The notes under the pieces: model-generated | Told to the model about the DNA's origin: nothing | Seen by the model: the letters and a program-made list of their open reading frames with translations, nothing else | The model's database searches: none | Shown: positions 11,331 through 19,940 of the stretch, in pieces | How the letters are laid out: each line of letters opens with the position of its first letter | Position numbering within the stretch: position 1 is the stretch's first letter | Program-made: the position numbers and the translations under genes | NCBI GenBank assembly: GCA_963733885.1 | Contig: CAVTES010000016.1 | Location: 1-64,000 of the forward strand | DNA: 64,000 nt | Direction: 5' to 3' | Source of the DNA: JACVRW01 sp963733885 | Lineage (GTDB): Bacteria > Actinomycetota > Thermoleophilia > Solirubrobacterales > Thermoleophilaceae

Positions 11331-12116
11331 ATGAAGCTCGAGGTCATCGACGCGCTCGGCTTCGTCTCCGATCGAATCGAGGAGCTGCCGCGGGGCGGCG
11401 TCAGGATCGGCGCCGCGGTGAGTACCAGCGAGCTGGCCGCCGATGCGCGGATCAGGGAGCGCTACCCGGTCGTCTCGCAGGCCCTGCTCTCCGGCGCCTC
11501 CGGCCAGCTGCGCATCGCCGGGACGACCGCGGGCAACCTGCTCCAGCGCACGACGGCGGTGGCCGCCAACGGCCGCGACCTCGCGATCCTCGGTGCATCC
11601 GACGCGCGCGTGGCGGCGCATCCGTCGGACCTGGCCGTCGCGTTGGCGGCGCTCGACGCCGTCGTACGCACCGCGGGACCGGACGGGGAGCGGGTCATTC
11701 CGATGACCGAGCTGCACCGGCTGCCCGACCGGGAGGCCGAGCGCGACACCGTGCTCCGGCACGGCGAGCGGATCACGGCCGTGGATCTTCCGCCGCTCGC
11801 CATCGCGGCGAACTCGCGCTACTGCATGGTGCGCGACGGGGCCTCGTCTCAACTCGCGATCGTGTCGGTGGCCGCCGCCCTCGAGGTCATGGACGGCCTG
11901 GTTCGCGACGTGCGCGTCGCGCTCGGCGGCGTGGCGCCCAAACCCTGGCGCGCCGCGAAGGTGGCCGATGGGTTGCGCGGCGCACCGGCAACCGCGGCGA
12001 GCTTCCGTCGCGCCGCGGAGGCCGAGCTCGCCCCCGCGCGGCCGCTGCGGCACAACGGCTTCAAGGTCGCGATTGCATGCAACCTCATCGTCCGCACACT
12101 GGGGCTCCTGCGATGA
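11331..12116 (+). pseudogene. Truncated xanthine dehydrogenase/CoxM-type FAD-binding subunit
   Basis: About 261 residues recognisable as the molybdenum-hydroxylase FAD subunit (GGVRIGAAVSTSELAAD, LLSGASGQLRIAGTTAGNLLQR, and a CO dehydrogenase flavoprotein C-terminal domain). The first roughly 40-50 residues with the AGGTDLL FAD motif are missing, and the cysteine-containing loop after NLLQR is replaced by a short unrelated stretch. Neither the iron-sulfur nor the molybdenum subunit gene is next to it. It still has an open frame, an ECF-like promoter and an ATGA overlap with the Ohr gene, so it may be made, but classical FAD binding is unlikely. Remnant or repurposed protein; I favour remnant. 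Confidence 0.6.
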
Positions 12117-12582
12117 GCCGGCGCCCGATCTACACCGCGGAGGCACGCGTCACAGGCGGGCGGGCCGAAGGTCACGGCCGTACCTCGGACGGTGCGCTCG
12201 AGGTGGATCTCCGCTCGCCGCCGGAGATGGGTGGGAGCGGCGGCGGCACGAACCCGGAGCAGCTGTTCGCGGTCGGCTACGCCGCATGCTTCGAGAGCGC
12301 GCTTGGAAGCGCAGCGCGGCGGCGCAGGCAGGAGTTGGGCGAGGTCGCGATCGACTCGAAGGTGATGCTCGTTCCCACGGCCGACCGGGGGTTCACGATC
12401 GCCGTGGAGATGACCGTCTCCCTGCCCTCGGTCAACGATCCGGATTCGGCCGTGGAACTGGTGCGCGCGGCGCACCGGTTGTGCCCTTACTCGCGCGCGA
12501 CGAGCGGCAACATCGACGTCCGGTTCACCGTGAACGGACGCGCGATCGACCAAGCGTCGATTCCGAAGCCGCGAACGGGTGA
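12113..12582 (+). CDS. Organic hydroperoxide reductase of the Ohr/OsmC family
   Basis: Thiol peroxidase that reduces organic hydroperoxides. The Ohr signature TNPEQLFAVGYAACF gives the peroxidatic Cys59, and HRLCPYSRATSGNIDV gives the resolving Cys124, at Ohr-type spacing. The conserved domain ends near 12545, but the frame has no stop there and stays open to 13261, deep inside the opposing exporter gene; a one-base shift near 12560 would end it at 12582, the end given here. It is probably co-transcribed with the FAD-subunit remnant (ATGA overlap at 12113). Confidence 0.75.
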
Positions 12583-14059
12583 AGACGGGCTCACGCAGGC
12601 GCTCGGCGCGCTCCGCGCGCAGCAGCGCGACGGCCGGGACGAGCGCCAGGAGCACAAGCACGAACGACCACCTGAACGTGTGGGCGAAGGCGGTGGCCAG
12701 CGGATCGCTCAACCGCGCCCGCTCGGCCTCCGGCAGCCGGTCGAGCAGCCGTCCGCCGGCGCCGCCGGGAGCCGAGAGGGCTGCGGCGCCCTCGTGCTGG
12801 AGCATCACCGCAAGGAAGGCCGTGCCGATCGAGGCTCCGATCTGCCGAAGCGAGTTGAGCGCGGCGGTGGCGCGTGGCACCTGCGACGACTCCAGCAGCG
12901 CGTATGCCGCCGCGGACGAGGGCTGGATCGATGCGCCAAAGCCCAGGCCGCGCACGAACAGCACGACGCCGAGCAGGGCGTAGGGCGTGTCGTCGGTCAC
13001 GAACGCGAGCGGCAGCGTCGCCAGGGCGGCCAGGCTGCAACCGGCGACCGTCACCGGTCCGCCGCCGATCCTGTCCGTCAGACGGCCGCTGATCGGCAGC
13101 ATCGCAGCCGCCCCGAGGCCCTGCGGGGCGATCAGCAGGCCGGCCATCAAGGCGCTCTCGCCGCGGGCGACCTGGTAGTAGAGCGGGAGCACCAGCAACG
13201 TCCCGAACAGTGCTCCGGCGAGGAAGAACGTGGCCAGGGCGGCGGCGCGGAAGCCGCGTGAGCGGAACAGGCGCACCTCGATCAGCGGCCGCGGTACGCG
13301 CAGGCTGTGCCAGGCGAAGAGCCCCACCAGAACGAGCCCTGCGACCATCGGCCCGAAGGAAATCGGATGGTCGATCCCCCCTCGGCTCTCGGTCTCCGAG
13401 AGCCCGAAGACGACGCCGGCGAGCCCGGGGCACAGCAGCGCCGCGCCGAGCCAGTCGAACGGCCCGGAGTCCCCGCGGCCCGCGTCGACATGCAGCAGCC
13501 GGACCGCCACCAGGATCGCCACCACCGCGATGGGCACGTTGACGACGAAGATCCACTGCCAGGGCGCGTTGTCGACGATCAGGCCGCCGATGATCGGCCC
13601 GAAGATCGGCGCGAGCAGGATCGGCACGCCCATGAGCGCCAGCGCACGGCCGATGCGCCGGGGCCCGGCGCTCTGTGCGACCAGCGTGAAGCCGACCGGA
13701 ATCAGCATGCCGCCTCCGACACCCTGTAGGACGCGGAAGGCGATCAACTCCTCGGCCGACGTCGCGAGCGCGCACAGCGCCGAGCCGGTGGCGAAGACGG
13801 CGATGGCGGCAATCCAGGTCCGCTTCGAGCCGAAGCGCTCGGTCACCCAGCCCGACAGCGGGATCACCGTCGCCAGCGACAGCAGGTAGCCCGTGGAGAC
13901 CCACTGGATCGTGCCCAGCGGTGCATGCAGGTCGTTCGACAGCGTGTCCAGCGCGACGTTGACGATCGTCGTGTCGAGGACCGCCATGACGAGCCCGAGA
14001 ATCGCGACGCCGGCCACGACGAGCGTGGCGCGGTCGAGTCCCCCCGATAGGTCCCTCAT
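12581..14059 (-). CDS. DHA2-family (EmrB/QacA) multidrug exporter
   Basis: Proton-driven drug efflux protein with about 14 membrane segments over 490 residues. Motif A/C hallmarks are visible: VMAVLDTTIVNVALDTL in helix 1, GWVTERFGSKR in the 2-3 loop and a glycine/proline-rich GPIIGGLIVDNAPWQW in helix 5. The ATG at 14059 overlaps the stop of a 29-codon membrane peptide gene. The conserved domain ends near 12600, yet the frame has no stop until 11849 and reads antisense through the Ohr gene; the left boundary given here is the end of the domain, not a stop codon. An indel near 12590 would supply a stop at 12591. Confidence 0.78.
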
Positions 14060-14145
14060 GCGTCGGGCGCCAGCATCAGGCGGGCGAGAAGCACGAGCGC
14101 GGGCACCGCTCCGACCCAGAGAAAGTAGACGAGCCAGTAGGCCAT
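14056..14145 (-). CDS. 29-residue single-pass membrane peptide upstream of exporter
   Basis: Encodes a peptide starting MAYWLVYFLWVG and ending LMLAPDA: one hydrophobic helix with almost no loops. Its ATG has GGGGAG immediately upstream and AAGGAG a little further, and its TGA overlaps the exporter ATG (ATGA at 14059-14056), a strong sign of translational coupling. It could be a small accessory subunit of the exporter or a leader that couples translation. No family recognised. Confidence 0.6.
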   Translation of the reverse strand: MAYWLVYFLWVGAVPALVLLARLMLAPDA

Positions 14146-14230
14146 CTCCCCAATGCTCCTTGTCGGGAGCCGGTCTGTCGTCAGCTTCTGGCGGTGACTT
14201 CGAGGTACTCCCTGAGGCGTATGCCGGCTC

Positions 14231-14260
14231 GCGAAAGTGTCGACTCCAAGCGGACGACAA
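14231..14260 (+). promoter_or_regulatory. ECF-like promoter motif, copy 3
   Basis: GCGAAAGTG (14231-14239), 13-base spacer, GACGACAA (14253-14260), ending 34 bases before the ATG at 14295. Confidence 0.6.
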
Positions 14261-14294
14261 GCGCAGCCTCGGCGTCGAACATTCGCCGGTGTCA

Positions 14295-14561
14295 ATGCTC
14301 GACTGGTTCTCGAGACGGAAGGCGGCGAAGCGGAGCCCGGTAAAGCGGGCCGACTGGATCGTCGACCAGTTCCTGGAGAGCTACGTGAACTGGCGCGAGG
14401 CATGCGAGGAGGTCCGCTCCGCGTACGAGCTGTGGCACAAGTGCACGCCGCCGCACCGCACCGTCGGGTTCAAGACATATCTGGCGGCGCTCGACCGGGA
14501 GGAGCTCGCGGCGCGCGTGCACTCACATCGAGCCCAGGAGCTTCGCGCCGGGGGGCGGTGA
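14295..14561 (+). CDS. Small basic-helical protein of unknown function
   Basis: 88 residues, starting MLDWFSRRKAAKRSP, rich in charged helix-forming residues (WIVDQFLESYVNWREACEEV), with one lone cysteine in the middle and no membrane segment. The reading frame is open far upstream, but the ATG at 14295 fits the ECF-like promoter motif 34 bases before it. Coding is supported by strong third-position GC. Function unknown; the shared promoter motif suggests the same stress response as its neighbours. Confidence 0.6.
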   Translation: MLDWFSRRKAAKRSPVKRADWIVDQFLESYVNWREACEEVRSAYELWHKCTPPHRTVGFKTYLAALDREELAARVHSHRAQELRAGGR

Positions 14562-14665
14562 GGAGCAGCCGATGGCGACGGCGACTGTTGCGCGCTCGAG
14601 GCCCCGCGGATCACGTCGCCTCCAGGATGGACGGGAGCCAGAGGGAGGACATCGACCAAGATCGC

Positions 14666-15469
14666 CTAGGCGATCGCGAGCGCCCGATCCAGTCTTCCGG
14701 CGGTGTGTTGGAGCGTCCCGTCCCCACGCGGCCGTACCAGGCCGGTTTCGTAGGCGAGCGCGACCAGCTGCGCTCGGTCGCGCGCATTGACCTTCCGCAG
14801 CGCCCTGCTGACGTGGGTCCTCGCCGTCGCCTTGGTCACCACGAGGCACTCGGCGATCTCGTGGTTGCTCAATCCCCCGGCCACGAGCGTCACCACCTCG
14901 CGCTCCCGTGCGGTCAGCTCCTCGAGCTGCTCGGGGCTCGGGCGTCGGGGGTCGGGCTGAGAGGCGATCTCGGCGATCAGCCGGCGGGTGTCGCGCCGCG
15001 ACAGGAGCGCCTCCCCACAGGCGGCCGCCCGCACTGCCTCGACGAACTCCGATGGCTGCGTGTCCTTGGCGAGGAATCCGCTGGCCCCGGCGCGAAGCGC
15101 CCCGAGCAGCTGGTCGTCGAGCTCGGTGGTGGTCAGGATCAGCACCTGGAGGTCGGAAAGCGCAGGGTCGGCGAGTATCCGCCTGGTCGCCTCGAGCCCG
15201 TCGATGCCGGGGAGTTCGAGGTCCATGAGCAGCACGTCGGGGCGGGCGCGCTTGGCCAGGGCAACGGCGCCTTCGCCGTCACCGGCCTCACCCACCACGG
15301 TGATTTCGTCCTCGTCCTCGAGCAGGGCGCGGAAGCCGGCCAGCACGAGCGCTTGACCGTCAGCGATCGCCACGCGTATCTGGCGGCGCGGCGAAAGCGA
15401 GAGCGAGGGGCGGTCGGCACCTGTGTGCCATGGGTCCTTGAGGTGAGTGCCGAGCGTTGTCGCCTGCAT
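14666..15469 (-). CDS. NarL/FixJ-type response regulator
   Basis: DNA-binding response regulator of 267 residues: a 30-residue N-terminal extension, receiver domain with phospho-acceptor Asp83 (VLLMDLELPGIDG) and a conserved Lys in GFLAKDTQ, then a LuxR-type helix-turn-helix (LTAREREVVTLVAGGLSNHEIAE). The ATG at 15469 is preceded by GGGAAGGGG; an upstream in-frame start at 15487 is less likely. It lies in a cluster of two-component genes, without a directly coupled kinase. Confidence 0.88.
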   Translation of the reverse strand: MQATTLGTHLKDPWHTGADRPSLSLSPRRQIRVAIADGQALVLAGFRALLEDEDEITVVGEAGDGEGAVALAKRARPDVLLMDLELPGIDGLEATRRILADPALSDLQVLILTTTELDDQLLGALRAGASGFLAKDTQPSEFVEAVRAAACGEALLSRRDTRRLIAEIASQPDPRRPSPEQLEELTAREREVVTLVAGGLSNHEIAECLVVTKATARTHVSRALRKVNARDRAQLVALAYETGLVRPRGDGTLQHTAGRLDRALAIA

Positions 15470-15646
15470 CGCTTGTCCCCTTCCCAACCGGAGTGAGCTG
15501 CCTGGTGCCGGGAACGATCCCGCCCCGGGTGCTTCCTGTCTGCATGGGCAGCGCCCATTTCGAGGCGTGGCCAGCAGTACTCTTCACATTCCTGCTAGCT
15601 GCAATGTGGAGCGTGCTGTTCGGTGCGATGCTGAGTCCCGAGACCT

Positions 15647-16030
15647 ATGAGCCTGCGCTCCCTCATCGTCGACGACAACGGCCACTTTCTGGTGGCCGCT
15701 CGCAACCTGCTCCAAAGGGAGGGAATCGAGGTCGTCGGCGTCGCGGCAAACGGCGCGGAGGCCCTCGAGCTGGCCGAGGGGCTGCGCCCGGATGTCGCGC
15801 TCGTGGACATCGATCTCGGTGAGGAGAGCGGCTTCGATGTGGCGCAGCGATTGATGGAGGCAGGCGAGGGGTCGGTGGTTCTGATCTCGAGCTATGACGA
15901 GAAGGACTTTGCGGACCTGATCGCCGCCAGCCCCGCGATCGGGTTCCTCTCGAAAGAGGAGCTCTCGGCCCAGAGCCTCCGCGAGATTCTCGGAACGACC
16001 GAAGAAGAAGGCCGCGCCGATCCGGGCTGA
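15647..16030 (+). CDS. Stand-alone receiver-domain protein
   Basis: 127 residues consisting only of a CheY-like receiver: acidic pair in LIVDDN (Asp9-Asp10), phospho-acceptor Asp54 (ALVDIDLG) and switch lysine in FLSKEE. There is no output domain. Such proteins shuttle phosphate or act by protein-protein contact. It lies between two NarL regulators and near the CHASE3 kinase at 16836. Confidence 0.85.
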   Translation: MSLRSLIVDDNGHFLVAARNLLQREGIEVVGVAANGAEALELAEGLRPDVALVDIDLGEESGFDVAQRLMEAGEGSVVLISSYDEKDFADLIAASPAIGFLSKEELSAQSLREILGTTEEEGRADPG

Positions 16031-16071
16031 CGCCGGCGCGATCGATCAGGGCCGATCACGGAGCCGGCCGG

Positions 16072-16731
16072 CTAGCGAACCTCGAGATACGTGATGACGG
16101 CGAGCACCCGCCGGTGATTGTCCTCAGTGTCCGGGAGCGGCAGCTTGGAGAGGATGCTATGCACGTGCTTCTCGACGGTCCCCTCGGTGACCCAGAGCCG
16201 GCGGGCGATGCCGGCGTTCGAGCAGCCCTCGGCCATCAGGGCCAGCACTTCGCGCTCACGCGGGGTGAGCTCCTCGAGCGGGTCGTCGCGGCGGCGCGCT
16301 TCCACGAGCTCCCGCACCAGGCCGGGGTCGACCACCGAGCCGCCATGTGCAATCCGTTCGACCGTCTCGAGGAAGTCGCCCACATCCGCGATCCGGCTCT
16401 TGAGCAGGTAGCCGACTCGGTGCCCGCTGGCGAGCAGCTCCATCGCCTGGTCGACCTCCGCGTGGGCCGACAGGACGAGAATCCCCACGTGGGGGAACTC
16501 GTCCCGGATCACCCGCGCGGCCTCGAGGCCCTCCGTCTCGTGCGCCGGTGGCATCCGGATGTCGACGATCACGAGCTCGGGCTCGCGTTCGCGGACGAGA
16601 GCGAGGAGCTCCGGCGCATCGCCGGCCTGGCCAACGACCTCGAACCCCGACTGCTCGAGCAGGGTCGCGAGACCCTCTCGAAGCAGGACGTCGTCGTCCG
16701 CCAGCGCTATGCGCGGCGTGGCGTCGTCCAC
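16072..16731 (-). CDS. NarL/FixJ-type response regulator
   Basis: About 219 residues: receiver with Asp57 (VIVDIRMPPAHETEG), conserved Lys in YLLKSRI, LuxR helix-turn-helix with LTPREREVLALMAEGCSNAGIA. The protein homologous to the family begins at the GTG at 16731 (DDATPRIALADDD); an ATG at 16830 in the same frame would leave only a few bases to the divergent kinase gene. The DNA-binding partner of that kinase is most likely this protein, since the two are divergent neighbours and the kinase is of the NarX/DesK class. Confidence 0.85.
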   Translation of the reverse strand: MDDATPRIALADDDVLLREGLATLLEQSGFEVVGQAGDAPELLALVREREPELVIVDIRMPPAHETEGLEAARVIRDEFPHVGILVLSAHAEVDQAMELLASGHRVGYLLKSRIADVGDFLETVERIAHGGSVVDPGLVRELVEARRRDDPLEELTPREREVLALMAEGCSNAGIARRLWVTEGTVEKHVHSILSKLPLPDTEDNHRRVLAVITYLEVR

Positions 16732-16835
16732 TCCTGCGCGTCGCTCGGACGTGAAGCAGTTGGCATCCTCATGATTATCGGCCAAGCGCCCGATCACCGC
16801 CGGAGGCTGACGTAAGGGGAGGGCTGACACGCCGC

Positions 16836-18692
16836 ATGATCATTGCGAGCGGTCTGCTCGCGCTCGTCATCGGCGCCGGCTTCGCGGTGCTGATCGTGGC
16901 GAGCGACGATCTTCGAGAGTCGGCGCGGCTCGCGACGCACTCCCGACGAGAGCTCTCGGGGGCGGACAGGCTCGAGAAGCTCGTCATCGATCTCGAGACG
17001 GGCCAGCGCGGCTTTGTGCTCACGCGGCAGGAGCGGTTCCTCACGCCGTGGAGGGAGGCCCGGGCCGCCTTCCCCGAGCAGGCCAGAAGGCTCGTGGCCT
17101 TCGCCGACGACCCCGAGCAGGCGCGCCGGCTGCGGCGGATCACGAAGACGACCGAGGCGTATATCAGGGACTACTCGGTGCCCCTTGTGAACGCCGCGCG
17201 GCGCGGCGAGCCGTCGGCGGCCAGTGTCGCGGCGAGCGAGGAGGGGAGGCGGCGCGTCGACGCGATTCGCGCTCAGTTCGACCGCTTCACCGCGACCGAG
17301 CGCGACACCCTGACCGAGCGCCAGGAGCGTGACGAGGAAAATTCTCGGCGTGCCGTCATCGCGGGGATCGTCGGCCTCGCAGGATCGCTCCTCCTCGTCC
17401 TCCTCTTTGCGAGCTACCTGACGCGAGCGATCGTCGGCCCGGTTCGCCGCGCGGCCCTCATGGCGGGCCGGCTTGCCGGCGGCGATCTCTCGGTGCGAAT
17501 GCCCGAGACCGCGACGGCCGAGGTCGGCGAGCTCGAGCGGGCGTTCAACACCATGGGCAGGTCCCTCGAGGCGAGCCGCGACGAGCAGGCGGCTCTGCGG
17601 CGGGTCGCAACGCTGGTCGCGCAGACTTCGTCGCCTTCGGACGTCTTTGAGGCTGTCACCCGCGAGATCGGCACGCTTTTCGGTGCCGACCTCGCTCGCA
17701 TGGAGCGCTACGAGCCGGACGGAACGGTGACCGGCGTTGCCGCCTGGAGCAGGGACGCGGACCACCACCTGGCAGTTGGCACACGGTTTGAGATCAAGGG
17801 AGTGAGTATCGCCGCATTGGTGCGGGAGCGGGGCGCTCCGGCACGGGTGGACAGCTTCGCCCGGGCCTACGGTCCCATCGCGGAGGAGGCTCAAGAGCTG
17901 GGCATACGCTCGTCGGTCGGCTGTCCGATCGTCGTCGAGGGGCGTCTCTGGGGCGTGATCGCCGCCTCGTCGAAGCGCGAGACGCCGTTTCCTCCAGAAA
18001 CGGAGGCGAAAATCGCAGAATTCACGGAGCTCGTGGCGACCGCCATCGCGAACGCCGACAGCCGCGCCGAGCTCGCGGCATCGCGTGCCCGTGTCGTTGC
18101 CGCCGCCGACGTGACCCGCCGTCGCATCGAACGCGATTTGCACGACGGGACGCAACAGCGACTCGTCTCGCTCGCACTCGAGCTCCGTTCGGCACAGGCC
18201 ATGGTGCCGCCCGAGCTGACCGAGCTCAATGCGCAGCTGTCGGATACCGCAAAGGGCCTGGCCAGCGCCACCGAGGACGTGCGCGAGATGTCGCGGGGCA
18301 TTCATCCGGCGATCCTGTCCCAGGGCGGTCTCGGGCCCGCGCTGAGGACGCTCGCTCGCCGCTCGACGGTCCCCGTCGAGCTTGAGCTCACCACCGACCG
18401 GCGTCTGCCGCAGCCGGTCGAGGTGGCCGCTTACTACCTCGTCTCGGAGGCGCTCACGAACGCCGCCAAGCACGCAAGCGCGTCCGTGGTGCAGGTCGAC
18501 GTCGAGGCCGAGGACTCGGTCGTCCGGCTCTCGATTCGCGACGACGGGGTCGGCGGAGCGGATCCCGCCGAAGGGTCGGGCCTAATCGGCCTCAGAGACC
18601 GAGTCGAGGCGCTTGGTGGAACGATCGAGATCGCAAGTCCTGCCGGGGGCGGGACCTCGCTCGACGTCAAGCTTCCGATCGAGCGTGAGTGA
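16836..18692 (+). CDS. Sensor histidine kinase (CHASE3-HAMP-GAF-HisKA_3-HATPase)
   Basis: 618-residue membrane kinase. N-terminal helix (residues 3-22), CHASE3 extracellular domain with the DLETGQRGFVLTRQ signature (about residues 50-65), second membrane helix near residues 175-195, HAMP, a GAF domain (about 255-415), dimerisation/phosphorylation helix RRIERDLHDGTQQR with the phospho-His near residue 436, and an HATPase_c domain (SEALTNAAKHA; DDGVGGADP). A GGGGAGGG Shine-Dalgarno lies about 12 bases before the ATG. Probable partner: the divergent NarL regulator at 16072. Confidence 0.92.
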   Translation: MIIASGLLALVIGAGFAVLIVASDDLRESARLATHSRRELSGADRLEKLVIDLETGQRGFVLTRQERFLTPWREARAAFPEQARRLVAFADDPEQARRLRRITKTTEAYIRDYSVPLVNAARRGEPSAASVAASEEGRRRVDAIRAQFDRFTATERDTLTERQERDEENSRRAVIAGIVGLAGSLLLVLLFASYLTRAIVGPVRRAALMAGRLAGGDLSVRMPETATAEVGELERAFNTMGRSLEASRDEQAALRRVATLVAQTSSPSDVFEAVTREIGTLFGADLARMERYEPDGTVTGVAAWSRDADHHLAVGTRFEIKGVSIAALVRERGAPARVDSFARAYGPIAEEAQELGIRSSVGCPIVVEGRLWGVIAASSKRETPFPPETEAKIAEFTELVATAIANADSRAELAASRARVVAAADVTRRRIERDLHDGTQQRLVSLALELRSAQAMVPPELTELNAQLSDTAKGLASATEDVREMSRGIHPAILSQGGLGPALRTLARRSTVPVELELTTDRRLPQPVEVAAYYLVSEALTNAAKHASASVVQVDVEAEDSVVRLSIRDDGVGGADPAEGSGLIGLRDRVEALGGTIEIASPAGGGTSLDVKLPIERE

Positions 18693-18747
18693 CATCGGTA
18701 TCCGCGCTGCTCGAGCTCGATCGCGGAGGTGACGCGAGTGCCCCGGG

Positions 18748-18764
18748 GTCTGCCCGAGGCAGAC
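18748..18764. terminator. Short terminator-like hairpin
   Basis: GTCTGCC-CGA-GGCAGAC, a 7-bp stem between the convergent kinase gene and the membrane-protein gene at 18803. No T-run. Confidence 0.45.
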
Positions 18765-18802
18765 GACTACTGGCGTGAACCAGGGGTTGCATGAAGGGCG
18801 GC

Positions 18803-19654
18803 TCATGCCTCCATGGGCTGGACCGGGCCGGGCCGGCGCGCCACGGGTCGGGGGCCCGGAGTGCGCTGCCTTCGCGAGCTGGGACGGCGCTTCGCCGCGC
18901 TGCGCCGCGCGAGCAGAGCCACCACCACAGCGGCCACCCCGAGCGGAACCGTTCCCGGCAGCATGTCGGCGACCAGAAACAGCAGTCCGTTGGCGGAGGC
19001 GAGAACGGCGACGAGCACCGCCGCGGTCAGCTGCCTGCCGTTGCCGGCGAGCACGCCGCCGAGCACGGCCGCCAGCACGAGATCGGGATAGTCCCTATTC
19101 ATCGAGCCGAGCTGGGCCCGGTGGAATTCGGGAAGTGGGCTGTGCGACAGGGCGTCCTCCAGCAGGCCCGCGGCCGGCTGGCCCACGCCGGTGGCCAGGA
19201 GAACCACGTCCACGATGCACATGGCGAAGATCCCGGCCGCCAGCCAGGGGAGGGGGGTCAGACGGACAAGCGCCGCACCCACGGTCAGGCATCCGAGCGC
19301 CGCCAGGCCGGTGGTCGCGAGCTGCGCCGGCCAGGCGTGCGTCGTGAGGGCGGCCAGACCCAGCAGCGGCAGGGCCACGAGCCAAACCCGGCGAGAGCCA
19401 CGTACGACCCACACCACCGCCAGCACCGCGAGAAGGGGCGTTGTGACCGCCGCCAGCACCGCGAGCCCTGTGGCGCCGCCGGGCACCCCGAGAACGCCGA
19501 ACGTCCCGACGATCAATGCAGCGGGCAGCATGAGCGCCCAGGCCGGAGACCGCAGAGGGCTCAGTCGCGGCCCCGCAGGGCGCGGCAGGAACACGAGGGC
19601 CCCTTGGAGCGCCGCGAGCGTGCAGTAGGCGATGATCTCTCCGACGCTTGCCAT
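18803..19654 (-). CDS. Multi-pass membrane protein of unknown function
   Basis: 283 residues with about eight hydrophobic segments and a basic, proline-rich cytoplasmic C-terminal tail of about 35 residues (RRSAAKRRPSSRRQR). I do not recognise a family. ATG at 19654 (ASVGEIIAYCTLAALQG) lies 32 bases downstream of an ECF-like promoter motif; the frame is open further upstream but the motif fixes this start. Single-gene transcription unit. Confidence 0.65.
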   Translation of the reverse strand: MASVGEIIAYCTLAALQGALVFLPRPAGPRLSPLRSPAWALMLPAALIVGTFGVLGVPGGATGLAVLAAVTTPLLAVLAVVWVVRGSRRVWLVALPLLGLAALTTHAWPAQLATTGLAALGCLTVGAALVRLTPLPWLAAGIFAMCIVDVVLLATGVGQPAAGLLEDALSHSPLPEFHRAQLGSMNRDYPDLVLAAVLGGVLAGNGRQLTAAVLVAVLASANGLLFLVADMLPGTVPLGVAAVVVALLARRSAAKRRPSSRRQRTPGPRPVARRPGPVQPMEA

Positions 19655-19686
19655 CGAGCGTTCGATGGTCCCCGTGCAGACGCCGG

Positions 19687-19717
19687 TTGTCGTCGGTCGG
19701 CGGGCCACTCTTTTCGC
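19687..19717 (-). promoter_or_regulatory. ECF-like promoter motif, copy 4
   Basis: Reading left: GCGAAAAGAG (19717-19708, one extra A compared with the other copies), 13-base spacer, GACGACAA in reverse complement at 19694-19687, ending 32 bases before the ATG at 19654. Confidence 0.6.
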
Positions 19718-19940
19718 TGCACCGCCAACCGTAGGGCCGGCGCTGGGGTACGCCCGCCTGCGTAGGGCGCCGGGCGTACCGGCTCGCCCCGTTCTCGGTC
19801 GCCCTGGCCCACGCACAGCGGGCAGAGCGCTCCGGCAAGGTGCTCGTCGCGCCGGCCGTCCAGACCGCGTAGCACCAGCCACGCCGTCGCGGTCGCCCGC
19901 TCGGGCGGGCCGCCTCACCCGGGCGTCCGGATCCGCCACC

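Noticed and set aside
14660..14675. Perfect 16-bp palindrome GATCGCCTAGGCGATC over the stop codon of the NarL regulator
   Set aside because: It is mostly coding sequence plus the TAG stop; only one copy was seen and GCGATCGC-like words are common in such DNA.
19740..19880. Plus-strand stretch resembling the end of an alcohol dehydrogenase (AHAQRAERSGKVLV)
   Set aside because: Only about 40 residues, no upstream domain and weak similarity; not enough to call a remnant.
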